Below, piece after piece: positions 1-5,724 of a stretch of DNA of 8,302 nucleotides (the first letter of the stretch is position 1; each line of letters opens with the position of its first letter). The position numbers and the translations under genes were made by a program. The notes under the pieces are model-generated. The model saw only the letters and a program-made list of their open reading frames with translations, made no database searches and was not told the origin of the DNA. The stretch is from CAZUNB01 sp964622235 (GTDB taxonomy: Bacteria; Patescibacteriota; Saccharimonadia; Saccharimonadales; JAGPDM01). The DNA is taken from assembly GCA_964622235.1 (NCBI GenBank), contig CAZUNB010000043.1:1-8302 (forward strand), written 5' to 3'.

Positions 1-80
1 TATTCAGATACTTCATCTTTATATAATACCTCAATAGACAAAACTATAGCTAAAAATCTGTGCAAACAATCGGAATACTG

Positions 81-344
81 CTAGTTAAGAAGATATTTGG
101 CTTGAACATGTTCTTTGTTGATACCGTTGGTTAAGTTTTCATAACCCATCTGGCGCAAATAGTGCATTGACGCATTGGAGCGACTTCCAGACAGACAATA
201 CAGGATTATCTCTGCATCTTTAGGTATCTTTTTTAGTTTTTTTGAACCCGCCATGAGCTCAGCTGGCGGAATATTAATTGCGCCTTTGGCGTGCCCTGTC
301 GAGAATTCGAAGGGTTCGCGTACGTCTATGATTACTTGTGACAT
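81..344 (-). CDS. Small cytosolic single-domain rhodanese (sulfurtransferase)
   Basis: An 87-residue single rhodanese domain with no signal peptide, so probably cytosolic. The sequence shows the usual N-terminal strand and substrate-pocket motif (IDVREPFEF, about residues 5-13), the GHAKGAINIP segment (17-26) and the active-site loop CLSGSR with the catalytic Cys at residue 50. Family members of this size carry sulfane sulfur as a Cys persulfide and pass it to thiol acceptors; the physiological acceptor cannot be told from sequence. The ATG start is supported by an AAGGAG Shine-Dalgarno about 6 nt upstream, with a 17-bp-spacer promoter further up. It is divergent from the Fur-like gene and shares with it a palindromic operator, so it is probably under that regulator. 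Function as a rhodanese is secure; the sulfur-stress role is inferred. Confidence 0.88.
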   Translation of the reverse strand: MSQVIIDVREPFEFSTGHAKGAINIPPAELMAGSKKLKKIPKDAEIILYCLSGSRSNASMHYLRQMGYENLTNGINKEHVQAKYLLN

Positions 345-381
345 ATTTTCTCCTTTTCCTTAAATATGAGCAATTATATTA

Positions 382-410
382 ATAATAATGTAAATCATTT
401 ACATTAGCAA
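382..410 (-). promoter_or_regulatory. Sigma-70-type promoter of the small rhodanese gene
   Basis: Read on the minus strand: a -35 box TTGCTA (405-410), a 17-bp spacer, then a -10 box TATTAT (382-387). The spacer is almost exactly filled by the large palindrome centred at 396, the classic placement for a repressor that blocks RNA polymerase. The expected start site near 375 leaves a leader of about 30 nt that contains the AAGGAG ribosome-binding site. Predicted from consensus match only. Confidence 0.6.
386..406. promoter_or_regulatory. Perfect 21-bp palindromic operator, Fur-box-like (10-1-10)
   Basis: Bases 386-396 and 396-406 are exact reverse complements around the single central base C396. 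The core is TGTAAATCATTTACA (389-403). The 7-1-7 or 9-1-9 layout with one central base is typical of Fur, Zur and PerR boxes, and the site lies directly upstream of a Fur-family gene. It sits inside the spacer of the leftward promoter and contains the -35 box of the rightward one, so a bound dimer or dimer pair should shut off both. Autoregulation and binding by the adjacent protein are inferred from position and symmetry. Confidence 0.75.
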
Positions 411-426
411 GAAAAAAGTCTATTGT
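398..426 (+). promoter_or_regulatory. Promoter of the Fur-like/rhodanese operon; implies a leaderless mRNA
   Basis: A -35 box TTTACA (398-403) lies within the right arm of the palindrome, followed by a 17-bp spacer and a -10 box TATTGT (421-426). The predicted start site falls on or next to the A of the ATG at 433. No Shine-Dalgarno is visible in the six bases between the -10 and the ATG, so the transcript is probably leaderless. Confidence 0.5.
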
Positions 427-432
427 GTAAGC

Positions 433-843
433 ATGAGAACAGCAGTATTCGAACCTACATCTTCTCGACGAACAAAATATTGTCGGTCCCTAGAAGATAT
501 ATTAGAGTCAAAAGCTCACGCCACAAATACTGAACTTCTCGATGAGCTTCGAATGCTCTATCCGAATGTCAGCGCCACGACAGTCCACCGCGCGACTGCT
601 CGTATGGCTGAAAGAGGTACAATTGCAACCGCACCAGCAGCCCTCGACGGATCAATGCAATATGACTCCAACGTAACTCCTCACGACCATTTTCAATGCA
701 CATCCTGTGGCTTACTACGGGACACTGACATTAAAGATAAAATAATTCCGATTCTTGAGGAATCGATTGAGGGCTGTCAGATAAATGGTCAATTAACAAT
801 TAATGGAATATGCAAAAAATGCATGAAAAGAGAGAATAGATGA
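433..843 (+). CDS. Fur-family transcriptional regulator (Fur/Zur/PerR superfamily)
   Basis: A 136-residue protein with the Fur layout: an N-terminal winged helix (about residues 15-68) with the recognition-helix signature ATTVHRATARMAERG (48-62; families more often have TVYR), then a metal-binding dimerisation domain. Two CxxC pairs (Cys89/Cys92 and Cys127/Cys130) match the structural zinc site. The regulatory His cluster looks thin: HDHF (84-87) remains, but the His expected before the second CxxC segment appears to be Gln120 (NGQLTINGIC). The cognate metal or signal therefore cannot be named as iron, zinc, manganese or peroxide. The gene overlaps the downstream rhodanese gene by 4 bp (ATGA), indicating translational coupling, and has a palindromic operator in its promoter. 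A role in controlling the two flanking rhodaneses is inferred. Confidence 0.85.
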   Translation: MRTAVFEPTSSRRTKYCRSLEDILESKAHATNTELLDELRMLYPNVSATTVHRATARMAERGTIATAPAALDGSMQYDSNVTPHDHFQCTSCGLLRDTDIKDKIIPILEESIEGCQINGQLTINGICKKCMKRENR

Positions 844-1232
844 AAATAATTATAATAGGTTTTGCAATAATCTTAGGAGCTGGAGGGCTTTTTTCTTTTG
901 CCAATAATGGTGCCGATCAAAATACCGAACCTAAACAAACTATTCAAACGATACAAGCTGACACCAAAGATGGAGGTCAGTTGATAGACGTACGCACTCC
1001 TGCCGAATATACTGATGGTCACATTGATGGTGCAGTTAATCTTTCGTTGCAAGATATTGAAGGAGGAGCAGTGCCAACCGCCGCAAAAGACAAGCCAGTC
1101 TATGTCTACTGTCGTAGTGGTAACCGCTCAGCCGAAGCTACTTCACTACTTAAAAATGCCGGTTATCAGAATGTTATCGATCTCGGCGGTATGAACGAGG
1201 TCCAATCTATTGGTGGAACCGTCAAAACCTAA
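840..1232 (+). CDS. Membrane-anchored or secreted rhodanese-like protein
   Basis: A 130-residue protein: an N-terminal hydrophobic stretch (residues 2-20, after a single Lys) that acts as a signal peptide or uncleaved anchor, a polar linker (about 22-45), then a complete rhodanese domain with LIDVRTPAEY (48-57), GHIDGAVNL (60-68) and the active-site loop CRSGNR with catalytic Cys91. A possible signal-peptidase site follows SFA (19-21); there is no lipobox Cys. The domain should face the outside of the membrane. Its start codon overlaps the Fur-like stop (ATGA, 840-843), so it is made by coupled translation from the same mRNA. Family knowledge points to persulfide handling or thiol chemistry outside the cell; the partner is unknown. 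Confidence 0.88.
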   Translation: MKIIIIGFAIILGAGGLFSFANNGADQNTEPKQTIQTIQADTKDGGQLIDVRTPAEYTDGHIDGAVNLSLQDIEGGAVPTAAKDKPVYVYCRSGNRSAEATSLLKNAGYQNVIDLGGMNEVQSIGGTVKT

Positions 1233-1341
1233 AAATTAAGAGTAGAGCATGTATTCTTCTCAGGCTTAATTAACTCTCTGGCTATAGATAAGTTTGTTGA
1301 TCTAGCGAAGAACTACACTGCTTGCTTAACTCCATAGAATT

Positions 1342-3096
1342 TCACCAACCGCCTCCGCCTCCGCCTCCGCCACCGCCACCGGATGAGCCACTACCTCCTG
1401 AACCGCTTGATGTTGAGCTGTTAGCGGCTGAGCTAGAGAAGCTACTAATCGCACTGCTAAAGTTATTGGCGTTAAATGCGTGGATGCCAGCCGCACCGAC
1501 GTACCAGTCTGGACTGGACTGGGTTGATTCGTAGTAGTTACCAATTTGCTTGTTCCACTCTTTTTCTTGACGGAATAGTATTGCATAGGGCAGGACTCGT
1601 TCATAGAGTTTGACCAGCTGTTTCGGATCGTTCGGGTCTACGTCGATTTTAGTGGCGCCTTCTGGGCTTTGAAGCATTTTTAGTCGTTCCTGTTCGGCAA
1701 CGCCAATATATTTTTTCAAACCATTGAGGTGACGAACTAGTTCGAGGCCTTTATCGGTCAGTGGTAGTAGAAGTCGACTCATCGCAAAGACAATCATCGC
1801 CAAGACCAGTAAAACTGGGCTGAGCGTTATCAGCCCAGCAACTAACGTCAATAGAGCGAAACGCCTGAACCAGGCCGACTGGGCCTCGTCTTTGTTACGC
1901 AAGCCATAATTGTTTTGGATTAAATTATCGAGTTTTTTTGTGTTGTCCTTCATTCGTTCGTAAAGTTTGGTGTCGATTTTTAACTTTTTCATCTCGAGCC
2001 GATCGCCAATCTCTGGCTTCTTGTTGAAGATGTCACTTAGCACTTCTTGCTCTTCTGAATTCAGTTCGCTGACTGGCTTAGTAATTTCGATTTCATAATC
2101 AGTGGTCTTAAAAATACTCTTACCTTTTGTAGTTTGATAAATTTTCAGATAATGGCGCACCGCCAGGTCAATCAGCAGAGCTGCGAAACTATTTTTGCCT
2201 TTAAGCAATCGCGCGGACGTTTCAATACTGGTATTTTTCGGTGGCAAGTATTGTGTAACGACTGGTTTTTGCTCGCTTTTGCGGTTGTATATTCGATAGA
2301 AACGGAACATCAGCCAAGTGACGATCACAGCAGCTAGAATCAATAATGCACCCTGAACTTTAAACCAACCAATAAGTAGCTTTTCGAACAGCGACATCTT
2401 GTACTCAGCAAATGTCTCCGGCTTAAAGCCGATCGCCATCGTAACATTTTCACCTGCCGCAAGGTTTTCAGCCTGAACTGTAAATATTCCGTTTTCTTGT
2501 TTAAGACTACAGGTTTCATCATTACCGAATGCTCCTTGATAGCAAGCTGTTTTACCAGTTAACTTAGGACGCAGAGCTTGATCAATATCGAGTTGAACTG
2601 ACAGATTTTCAATCGGCACCTTCCAATAGGTGCCATTGGTGTTCCAGTAAAATTCGTCAATATTGCCGCTGTCAGAAAAAGCTTTGGTGACGTCACGCTG
2701 AGTATATTCGATGACAAAAGTCTGCTTGCCGTGCACGTACTTGTCGGCATCACCGATGCGCAGGTTTTCGAAGCTACCATCTCGACTGGTTGAGTATTCC
2801 CATTTCTTGCCGCCCCCATCTTTAATAGATTTTATTTTGAGACTGGTTGAATGGCCATCGTACTTGTACGGTATCGCCCGTTCGAGGCCGTGGTTTTGGT
2901 CACTTTCAGGGAAATCAGCGACGATTGTTTCTCTCGTCATCAGTATCGATCTTTTTTCATCATCCTGACCTAAGCGATACTCAATATCATACGAAGTTAT
3001 TACAAAGTTATTAAGTGAATCTGCGCTAATGACAGGTGCAACCCATAATAGCGATACGGTCACAATAGCAAACGATAAGACAGCTCTCTTTAACAT
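1342..3096 (-). CDS. DUF2207-family predicted membrane protein with Gly-rich C-terminal tail
   Basis: A 584-residue protein of the DUF2207 (YciQ-like) type, of unknown biochemical function. It shows a signal peptide (about 1-25, cleavage likely after VISA), an extracytoplasmic beta-rich domain (about 30-230) with a possible disulfide pair Cys185/Cys196, a transmembrane helix (about 247-266), a cytosolic region (about 270-410), a hydrophobic segment probably crossing the membrane once or twice (about 412-445), and a soluble part ending in a Ser-rich stretch, eleven consecutive Gly (573-583) and a final Trp. Such Ser/Gly tails are common in this family. The gene has its own extended -10 promoter immediately before the ATG and no Shine-Dalgarno. 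It does not overlap its neighbours, so context does not add a function. Confidence 0.85.
   Translation of the reverse strand: MLKRAVLSFAIVTVSLLWVAPVISADSLNNFVITSYDIEYRLGQDDEKRSILMTRETIVADFPESDQNHGLERAIPYKYDGHSTSLKIKSIKDGGGKKWEYSTSRDGSFENLRIGDADKYVHGKQTFVIEYTQRDVTKAFSDSGNIDEFYWNTNGTYWKVPIENLSVQLDIDQALRPKLTGKTACYQGAFGNDETCSLKQENGIFTVQAENLAAGENVTMAIGFKPETFAEYKMSLFEKLLIGWFKVQGALLILAAVIVTWLMFRFYRIYNRKSEQKPVVTQYLPPKNTSIETSARLLKGKNSFAALLIDLAVRHYLKIYQTTKGKSIFKTTDYEIEITKPVSELNSEEQEVLSDIFNKKPEIGDRLEMKKLKIDTKLYERMKDNTKKLDNLIQNNYGLRNKDEAQSAWFRRFALLTLVAGLITLSPVLLVLAMIVFAMSRLLLPLTDKGLELVRHLNGLKKYIGVAEQERLKMLQSPEGATKIDVDPNDPKQLVKLYERVLPYAILFRQEKEWNKQIGNYYESTQSSPDWYVGAAGIHAFNANNFSSAISSFSSSAANSSTSSGSGGSGSSGGGGGGGGGGGW
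1351..1380. repeat. Hexanucleotide tract (GCCTCC x3, GCCACC x2) encoding the poly-Gly tail
   Basis: On the plus strand the tract reads GCCTCC three times (1351-1368), then GCCACC twice (1369-1380). In the coding direction it is alternating GGN-GGC glycine codons just before the TGG and TGA of the DUF2207 gene. The strict six-base period suggests growth by slippage rather than selection on each codon. Changes by multiples of six would stay in frame and alter only the length of the tail. Confidence 0.8.
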
Positions 3097-3102
3097 AATT
3101 CT

Positions 3103-3111
3103 AGTGTATCA
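3103..3111 (-). promoter_or_regulatory. Extended -10 promoter of the DUF2207 gene (leaderless)
   Basis: On the minus strand the sequence reads TGATACACT: a TGn extension (3109-3111) plus the -10 box TACACT (3103-3108). Six bases (AGAATT) then lead to the ATG at 3096, so transcription should begin at about the A of the start codon. No convincing -35 box and no Shine-Dalgarno were found. Confidence 0.5.
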
Positions 3112-3155
3112 CTTCGAGTCTTAGCACAATAAGTTCTTCATACCGATACGTTCGA

Positions 3156-3953
3156 TTAACTGAGCAAAAGACCGCCATCAACGACAATCTGCTCGCCTGT
3201 CATATAGCTGGACATGTCACTAGCGAGGAAAAGAACTACCTTGCCAATTTCATCAGGCTCTCCCACGCGGTGCATCGGTATCTTAGCCATTTGAGCATCA
3301 TGACCTAGCTTGAGCTGCTCGGCGGAAGCACCCTCGCTCATTTTTGCAAGACCCGGCGTTGCTATCCCCCCCGGAGCGACTGCGTTTACTCGAATATTAT
3401 GTTCGGCAAGTTCAAGTGCAGCATTCTTGGAAAAGCCCCAGGTGCCGTGTTTCGATGCATCGTAATGCGCCAAGCCAACAATAGATGGGTGCAGCGCATC
3501 GACTGAAGTCACATTGATAATAGTCCCACCGCCCTGTTGTTTCATAATTTCAGAAGCACACTTCGTCGACAAAAAGACACTACCGAGATTAACATCCAAC
3601 ACATCTTGGAACTGATTGTAGGTCATAGTGGCAATCGGCTGTAGGGGAAAAACTCCAGCGTTGTTGACGAGAATATCGACTGAGCCAAACGTGTCTTGGC
3701 AAGCTTGTATCATTGCTTGAACCTGAGGCTCATCTGACACATCAACCTGTATAGCGCTCGCCGTCCAGCCATTTGCATTCAAACTTTGTGCAACCCGCTC
3801 AGCAGCTACTAAATCGATGTCAGCCACCAGAACTTTTGAACCTGCTTCGGCCAAACGATAGGCGATACTCTCACCAATTCCATTACCGCCGCCAGTGACG
3901 ATTGCAGCATTACCTGTTAAATTAAGTAGTTGGTTGATTGGAAGTTTATTCAC
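3156..3953 (-). CDS. Short-chain dehydrogenase/reductase (classical SDR, FabG/glucose-dehydrogenase-like)
   Basis: A 265-residue classical SDR with every key motif: the cofactor loop TGGGNGIG (20-27), NNAG (97-100), Asn122, and the catalytic Ser150, Tyr164 and Lys168 (YDASK). Asp45 at the end of the second strand (VADID) suggests NAD(H) rather than NADP(H). The C-terminal MTGEQIVVDGG (251-261) is usual for the family. Substrate cannot be deduced; 3-oxoacyl-ACP reductase-like or sugar/alcohol dehydrogenase roles are both possible. I chose the GTG at 3951-3953 because AAGGA lies 6 nt upstream; an upstream in-frame GTG at 3980 would add nine residues but has no ribosome-binding site. No partner gene is adjacent, so it looks like a stand-alone enzyme. 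Confidence 0.87.
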   Translation of the reverse strand: MNKLPINQLLNLTGNAAIVTGGGNGIGESIAYRLAEAGSKVLVADIDLVAAERVAQSLNANGWTASAIQVDVSDEPQVQAMIQACQDTFGSVDILVNNAGVFPLQPIATMTYNQFQDVLDVNLGSVFLSTKCASEIMKQQGGGTIINVTSVDALHPSIVGLAHYDASKHGTWGFSKNAALELAEHNIRVNAVAPGGIATPGLAKMSEGASAEQLKLGHDAQMAKIPMHRVGEPDEIGKVVLFLASDMSSYMTGEQIVVDGGLLLS

Positions 3954-3959
3954 ATATGT

Positions 3960-3964
3960 TCCTT
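3960..3964 (-). promoter_or_regulatory. Shine-Dalgarno that fixes the SDR start
   Basis: AAGGA on the minus strand, 6 nt before the GTG at 3953. It supports this start over the in-frame GTG at 3980 and distinguishes this gene from its probably leaderless neighbours. Confidence 0.6.
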
Positions 3965-4059
3965 TTGTTCTATGTATCACTTATCTGTTTTTGCAGCTGC
4001 GAAGCATTATCACCATTCAGTATAGACTATTAACAAAACATCAATCGACAGACAATAAA

Positions 4060-4443
4060 CTACAGTGATGAATCTAAAAATACTTTCAGTGCATCAAGGT
4101 CTTGCTTTGTGTGATCGTAAAAATAAGTCTTTATACCTAGAGACTGAGCGGTCTTTGCCGCTCCAATGTTGTGTTCAAAATAGATGACTTTGTTCGGTTG
4201 TAGGCCAATTTTATTGAGCAGAATCTCAAAATACTCCGGATCTGTTTTTTCAGGATTATGTTTCAGCGTAAATACTTCATATGGCGATTTGTCCAAATAG
4301 AATTGCTTCCACTGTTCGTCGTCTGCTCCGGTAAGGACTAGCTTTGGATTTAGGTATGCTTCGAGTAGCTTGTGCATATCATCAAAGATTGTTCCATCTT
4401 CCAATATCAAGCCATTAATTGCGTCTACGAGAATTGTTTTCAT
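4060..4443 (-). CDS. HAD-superfamily-like protein with altered catalytic motifs
   Basis: A 127-residue protein with a recognisable HAD core but no clear cap domain. Motif I reads ILVDAING (4-11): Asp7 can be the nucleophile, but the second Asp of DxD is missing (Ile9, or Asn10 if shifted by one). Motif II fits VLTGAD with Thr38. Motif III fits Lys66 in EKTDPEYFE. Motif IV, normally an Asp pair in (I/F)DD, is YFEHN (88-92), with Glu90 and His91. The C-terminal end (GIKTYFYD, 103-110) is typical for HAD proteins. The fold call is good; phosphatase activity is doubtful, and a non-catalytic or altered-metal role is possible. It has its own extended -10 promoter directly before the ATG and no adjacent pathway partner. 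Confidence 0.72.
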   Translation of the reverse strand: MKTILVDAINGLILEDGTIFDDMHKLLEAYLNPKLVLTGADDEQWKQFYLDKSPYEVFTLKHNPEKTDPEYFEILLNKIGLQPNKVIYFEHNIGAAKTAQSLGIKTYFYDHTKQDLDALKVFLDSSL

Positions 4444-4450
4444 AACCCTG

Positions 4451-4459
4451 ATTTTAACA
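4451..4459 (-). promoter_or_regulatory. Extended -10 promoter of the HAD-like gene (leaderless)
   Basis: On the minus strand TGTTAAAAT: TGn (4457-4459) plus TAAAAT (4451-4456), five of six consensus bases. Seven bases (CAGGGTT) separate it from the ATG at 4443. The AGGG in that gap is too close to the ATG (2 nt) to serve as a normal Shine-Dalgarno, so a leaderless mRNA is the simpler reading. Confidence 0.55.
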
Positions 4460-4519
4460 TGTAGAAAAACACTCTCATAACGAGGTGTTCTAATACATGA
4501 CTCAGTATGCTGATTACGG

Positions 4520-4549
4520 ATGACTAGTGGCTCTAAAAAGAGGTATACA
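4520..4549 (+). promoter_or_regulatory. Possible promoter of the zinc-ribbon gene
   Basis: ATGACT (4520-4525) and TATACA (4544-4549) are separated by 18 bp; the overlapping TACAAT (4546-4551) is an alternative -10. A small inverted repeat, TATAC..GTATA, covers the -10 area. The match is moderate and this is the only promoter-like sequence seen in the gap between the divergent HAD-like and zinc-ribbon genes. Confidence 0.3.
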
Positions 4550-4575
4550 ATAGTATATAGAAGGAGTTACGTACC

Positions 4576-4842
4576 ATGAAGAAGCAATGTCAAAGTTGTG
4601 GAATGCCGCTAAAGACTAACAAAGCTGGGGATTGTAGAGGCACAGAGGCAGATGACTCGAAAAGTGAAAAATGGTGTAGCCTCTGCTTCAAAAACGGTTC
4701 ATTTACTGAGTCAGATTGCACCCTCGATCAGATGAGAGTCACTGTCGATACAGCCCTGGGGCAACAAGGAAGTGGTCGACTTATGAGATGGATGGCACAA
4801 AAACAACTACCAAAACTCGAACGATGGAGTGGACGGGAATAA
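4576..4842 (+). CDS. Small zinc-ribbon protein (putative zinc ribbon domain family)
   Basis: An 88-residue cytosolic protein with six cysteines: Cys5-x-x-Cys8 in the start motif QCQSCGMPL, Cys20, Cys34-x-x-Cys37 and Cys48, followed by a basic, probably helical C-terminal part (about 50-88) rich in Arg, Lys, Gln and Trp. The CxxCGMPL opening and the WCSLCFKNGSF segment (33-43) match the 'putative zinc ribbon domain' family of short bacterial proteins, whose function is not established. Four cysteines probably bind one zinc; the role of the other two is unclear. AAGGAG at 4561-4566, 9 nt before the ATG, supports the start. The gene is monocistronic, convergent with the DJ-1/PfpI gene downstream. 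Confidence 0.78.
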   Translation: MKKQCQSCGMPLKTNKAGDCRGTEADDSKSEKWCSLCFKNGSFTESDCTLDQMRVTVDTALGQQGSGRLMRWMAQKQLPKLERWSGRE

Positions 4843-4855
4843 GAAGATCTTAGCA

Positions 4856-4892
4856 ACGTGAACGCTTACTATCGCTTTCAGTAATCGCACGT
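4856..4892. terminator. Imperfect hairpin between convergent genes, possible terminator
   Basis: Arms ACGTG (4856-4860) and CACGT (4888-4892) plus inner arms TTACT (4866-4870) and AGTAA (4880-4884) make a stem interrupted by a 5/3 internal loop and closed by nine bases. It lies between the stops of the convergent zinc-ribbon and DJ-1/PfpI genes, where a terminator is expected, but the downstream T-run (AGTTTT) is short and not directly attached. Confidence 0.25.
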
Positions 4893-4937
4893 AATTAGTT
4901 TTCCTGAAATATCCCTGCTGAAATATCACTTGTTATT

Positions 4938-5456
4938 CTAACGATCTATGTTTGTTAACACCTCGTGAATCTTTTGTGCAAATAGTTGAGAAGACTTTGG
5001 CCCATTTGCTGTCACAACTCTTCCATCGACAACAACTCCTGGCCCAGTGTAGTGTGCGCCTTTAGCCTCAATAGTTTTTGATTCTGTACCTGTTACAGTT
5101 GCCCTCTTACCCGATAAAATTCCTGCATTGGCTAGTATCACTGGAGCCAAGCAGATTGCAGCTACCACTTTGCCGTACGCATACATTTCCCTAGCAATAC
5201 GAATGGCGTCGGGGTTATTAAATAATAATTTTGATCCACCACCACCAACAAAACAGACTGCGTCATATTCATCGGTTTTTATCTCACTGATTAGTTTTTG
5301 AACACTCACTTTCCCGCCACGAGAGCCATAAATAACCCCTATGATGGTACTTGCAATTGTGATTGAGTGATTATTTTCTTCTAGTACTTTCTGCGTAACG
5401 AATAGTTCCTCGTCACGGAATCGTTCTGGTGCAACTACCATCAGTATTTTTGCCAT
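4938..5456 (-). CDS. DJ-1/PfpI-family protein
   Basis: A 172-residue single-domain protein with the DJ-1/PfpI flavodoxin-like fold. Visible marks are the acidic segment FRDEEL (13-18) that supplies the Glu beside the active site, the glycine loop GGGG (71-74), the nucleophile elbow AAICLAP with Cys102 (99-105), and the C-terminal VTGTESKTIEAKGAHYTGPGV-like region (from 122) common in PfpI/YhbO relatives. Residue 103 is Leu, where many PfpI proteases carry a His for the catalytic triad, so peptidase activity is unlikely. Deglycase, glyoxalase or redox-chaperone roles are all claimed for relatives and cannot be separated here. An extended -10 promoter ends six bases before the ATG; there is no Shine-Dalgarno. 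Confidence 0.87.
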   Translation of the reverse strand: MAKILMVVAPERFRDEELFVTQKVLEENNHSITIASTIIGVIYGSRGGKVSVQKLISEIKTDEYDAVCFVGGGGSKLLFNNPDAIRIAREMYAYGKVVAAICLAPVILANAGILSGKRATVTGTESKTIEAKGAHYTGPGVVVDGRVVTANGPKSSQLFAQKIHEVLTNIDR

Positions 5457-5462
5457 AGAGTT

Positions 5463-5471
5463 ATTCTATCA
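5463..5471 (-). promoter_or_regulatory. Extended -10 promoter of the DJ-1/PfpI gene (leaderless)
   Basis: On the minus strand TGATAGAAT: TGn (5469-5471) plus TAGAAT (5463-5468), five of six consensus bases. Six bases (AACTCT) lead to the ATG at 5456. No Shine-Dalgarno is present. Confidence 0.55.
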
Positions 5472-5601
5472 GAAAAAAATTTGCGGCTTGGTACCTATGT
5501 GGGCAATTTCATAACGGTCATATAATTGTATTCTTTGCTGTAAACCATAACGGCTTTATAGTAGCTCATGAAGCAGATCAGCTTTTTTGCTTGCTTTAGG
5601 T

Positions 5602-5722
5602 TCCGAGGTCGGATAAACGTACGATGGCATTCTAGCTTTGCTATGATGCCATCTACTAAATACTGTCAATCTTCGTTGACAGTATTCTGAACCTTCGGTT
5701 CGTATCACACTATCAATAGTGT
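5602..5722 (-). other. Tandem hairpin array behind tRNA-Asn, possible structured RNA
   Basis: Five inverted repeats follow one another with linkers of 2-9 nt. In minus-strand order: ACACTAT/ATAGTGT (5707-5722); GAACC/GGTTC with a GAA triloop (5689-5701); an 11-bp perfect stem with a 6-nt loop (arms 5659-5669 and 5676-5686); an 8-bp perfect stem (arms 5623-5630 and 5646-5653) whose inner bases AGC/GCT pair again; and TCCGA/TCGGA (5602-5613). The 300-base stretch from 5457 to 5762 otherwise holds no credible gene. The 68-codon open frame across it is built from the repeats and resembles nothing. The array could be a non-coding RNA, a set of back-up terminators, or the remains of an inserted element. 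No known RNA family was recognised. Confidence 0.45.
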
Positions 5723-5724
5723 CA

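Noticed and set aside
1..80. A gene or terminator in the left edge sequence
   Set aside because: No start codon with a ribosome-binding site, no long open frame and no convincing hairpin were seen in this AT-rich end.
1322..1604. Open frames overlapping the Gly-tail of the DUF2207 gene, including a Pro-rich one on the plus strand
   Set aside because: Both are shadows of the GC-rich hexanucleotide repeat and lie wholly inside the convincing DUF2207 frame.
3954..3980. SDR start at GTG 3980
   Set aside because: It has no Shine-Dalgarno and adds nine residues not typical of the family, whereas GTG 3953 has AAGGA at good spacing.
4904..4927. Direct repeat CTGAAATATC at 4904-4913 and 4918-4927
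   Set aside because: Only 10 bp in AT-rich intergenic DNA, with no third copy or link to a gene start; no function can be supported.
5510..5553. Direct repeat CATAACGG at 5510-5517 and 5546-5553
   Set aside because: Eight bases repeated twice is close to chance level in a window of this size and is not placed at a promoter.
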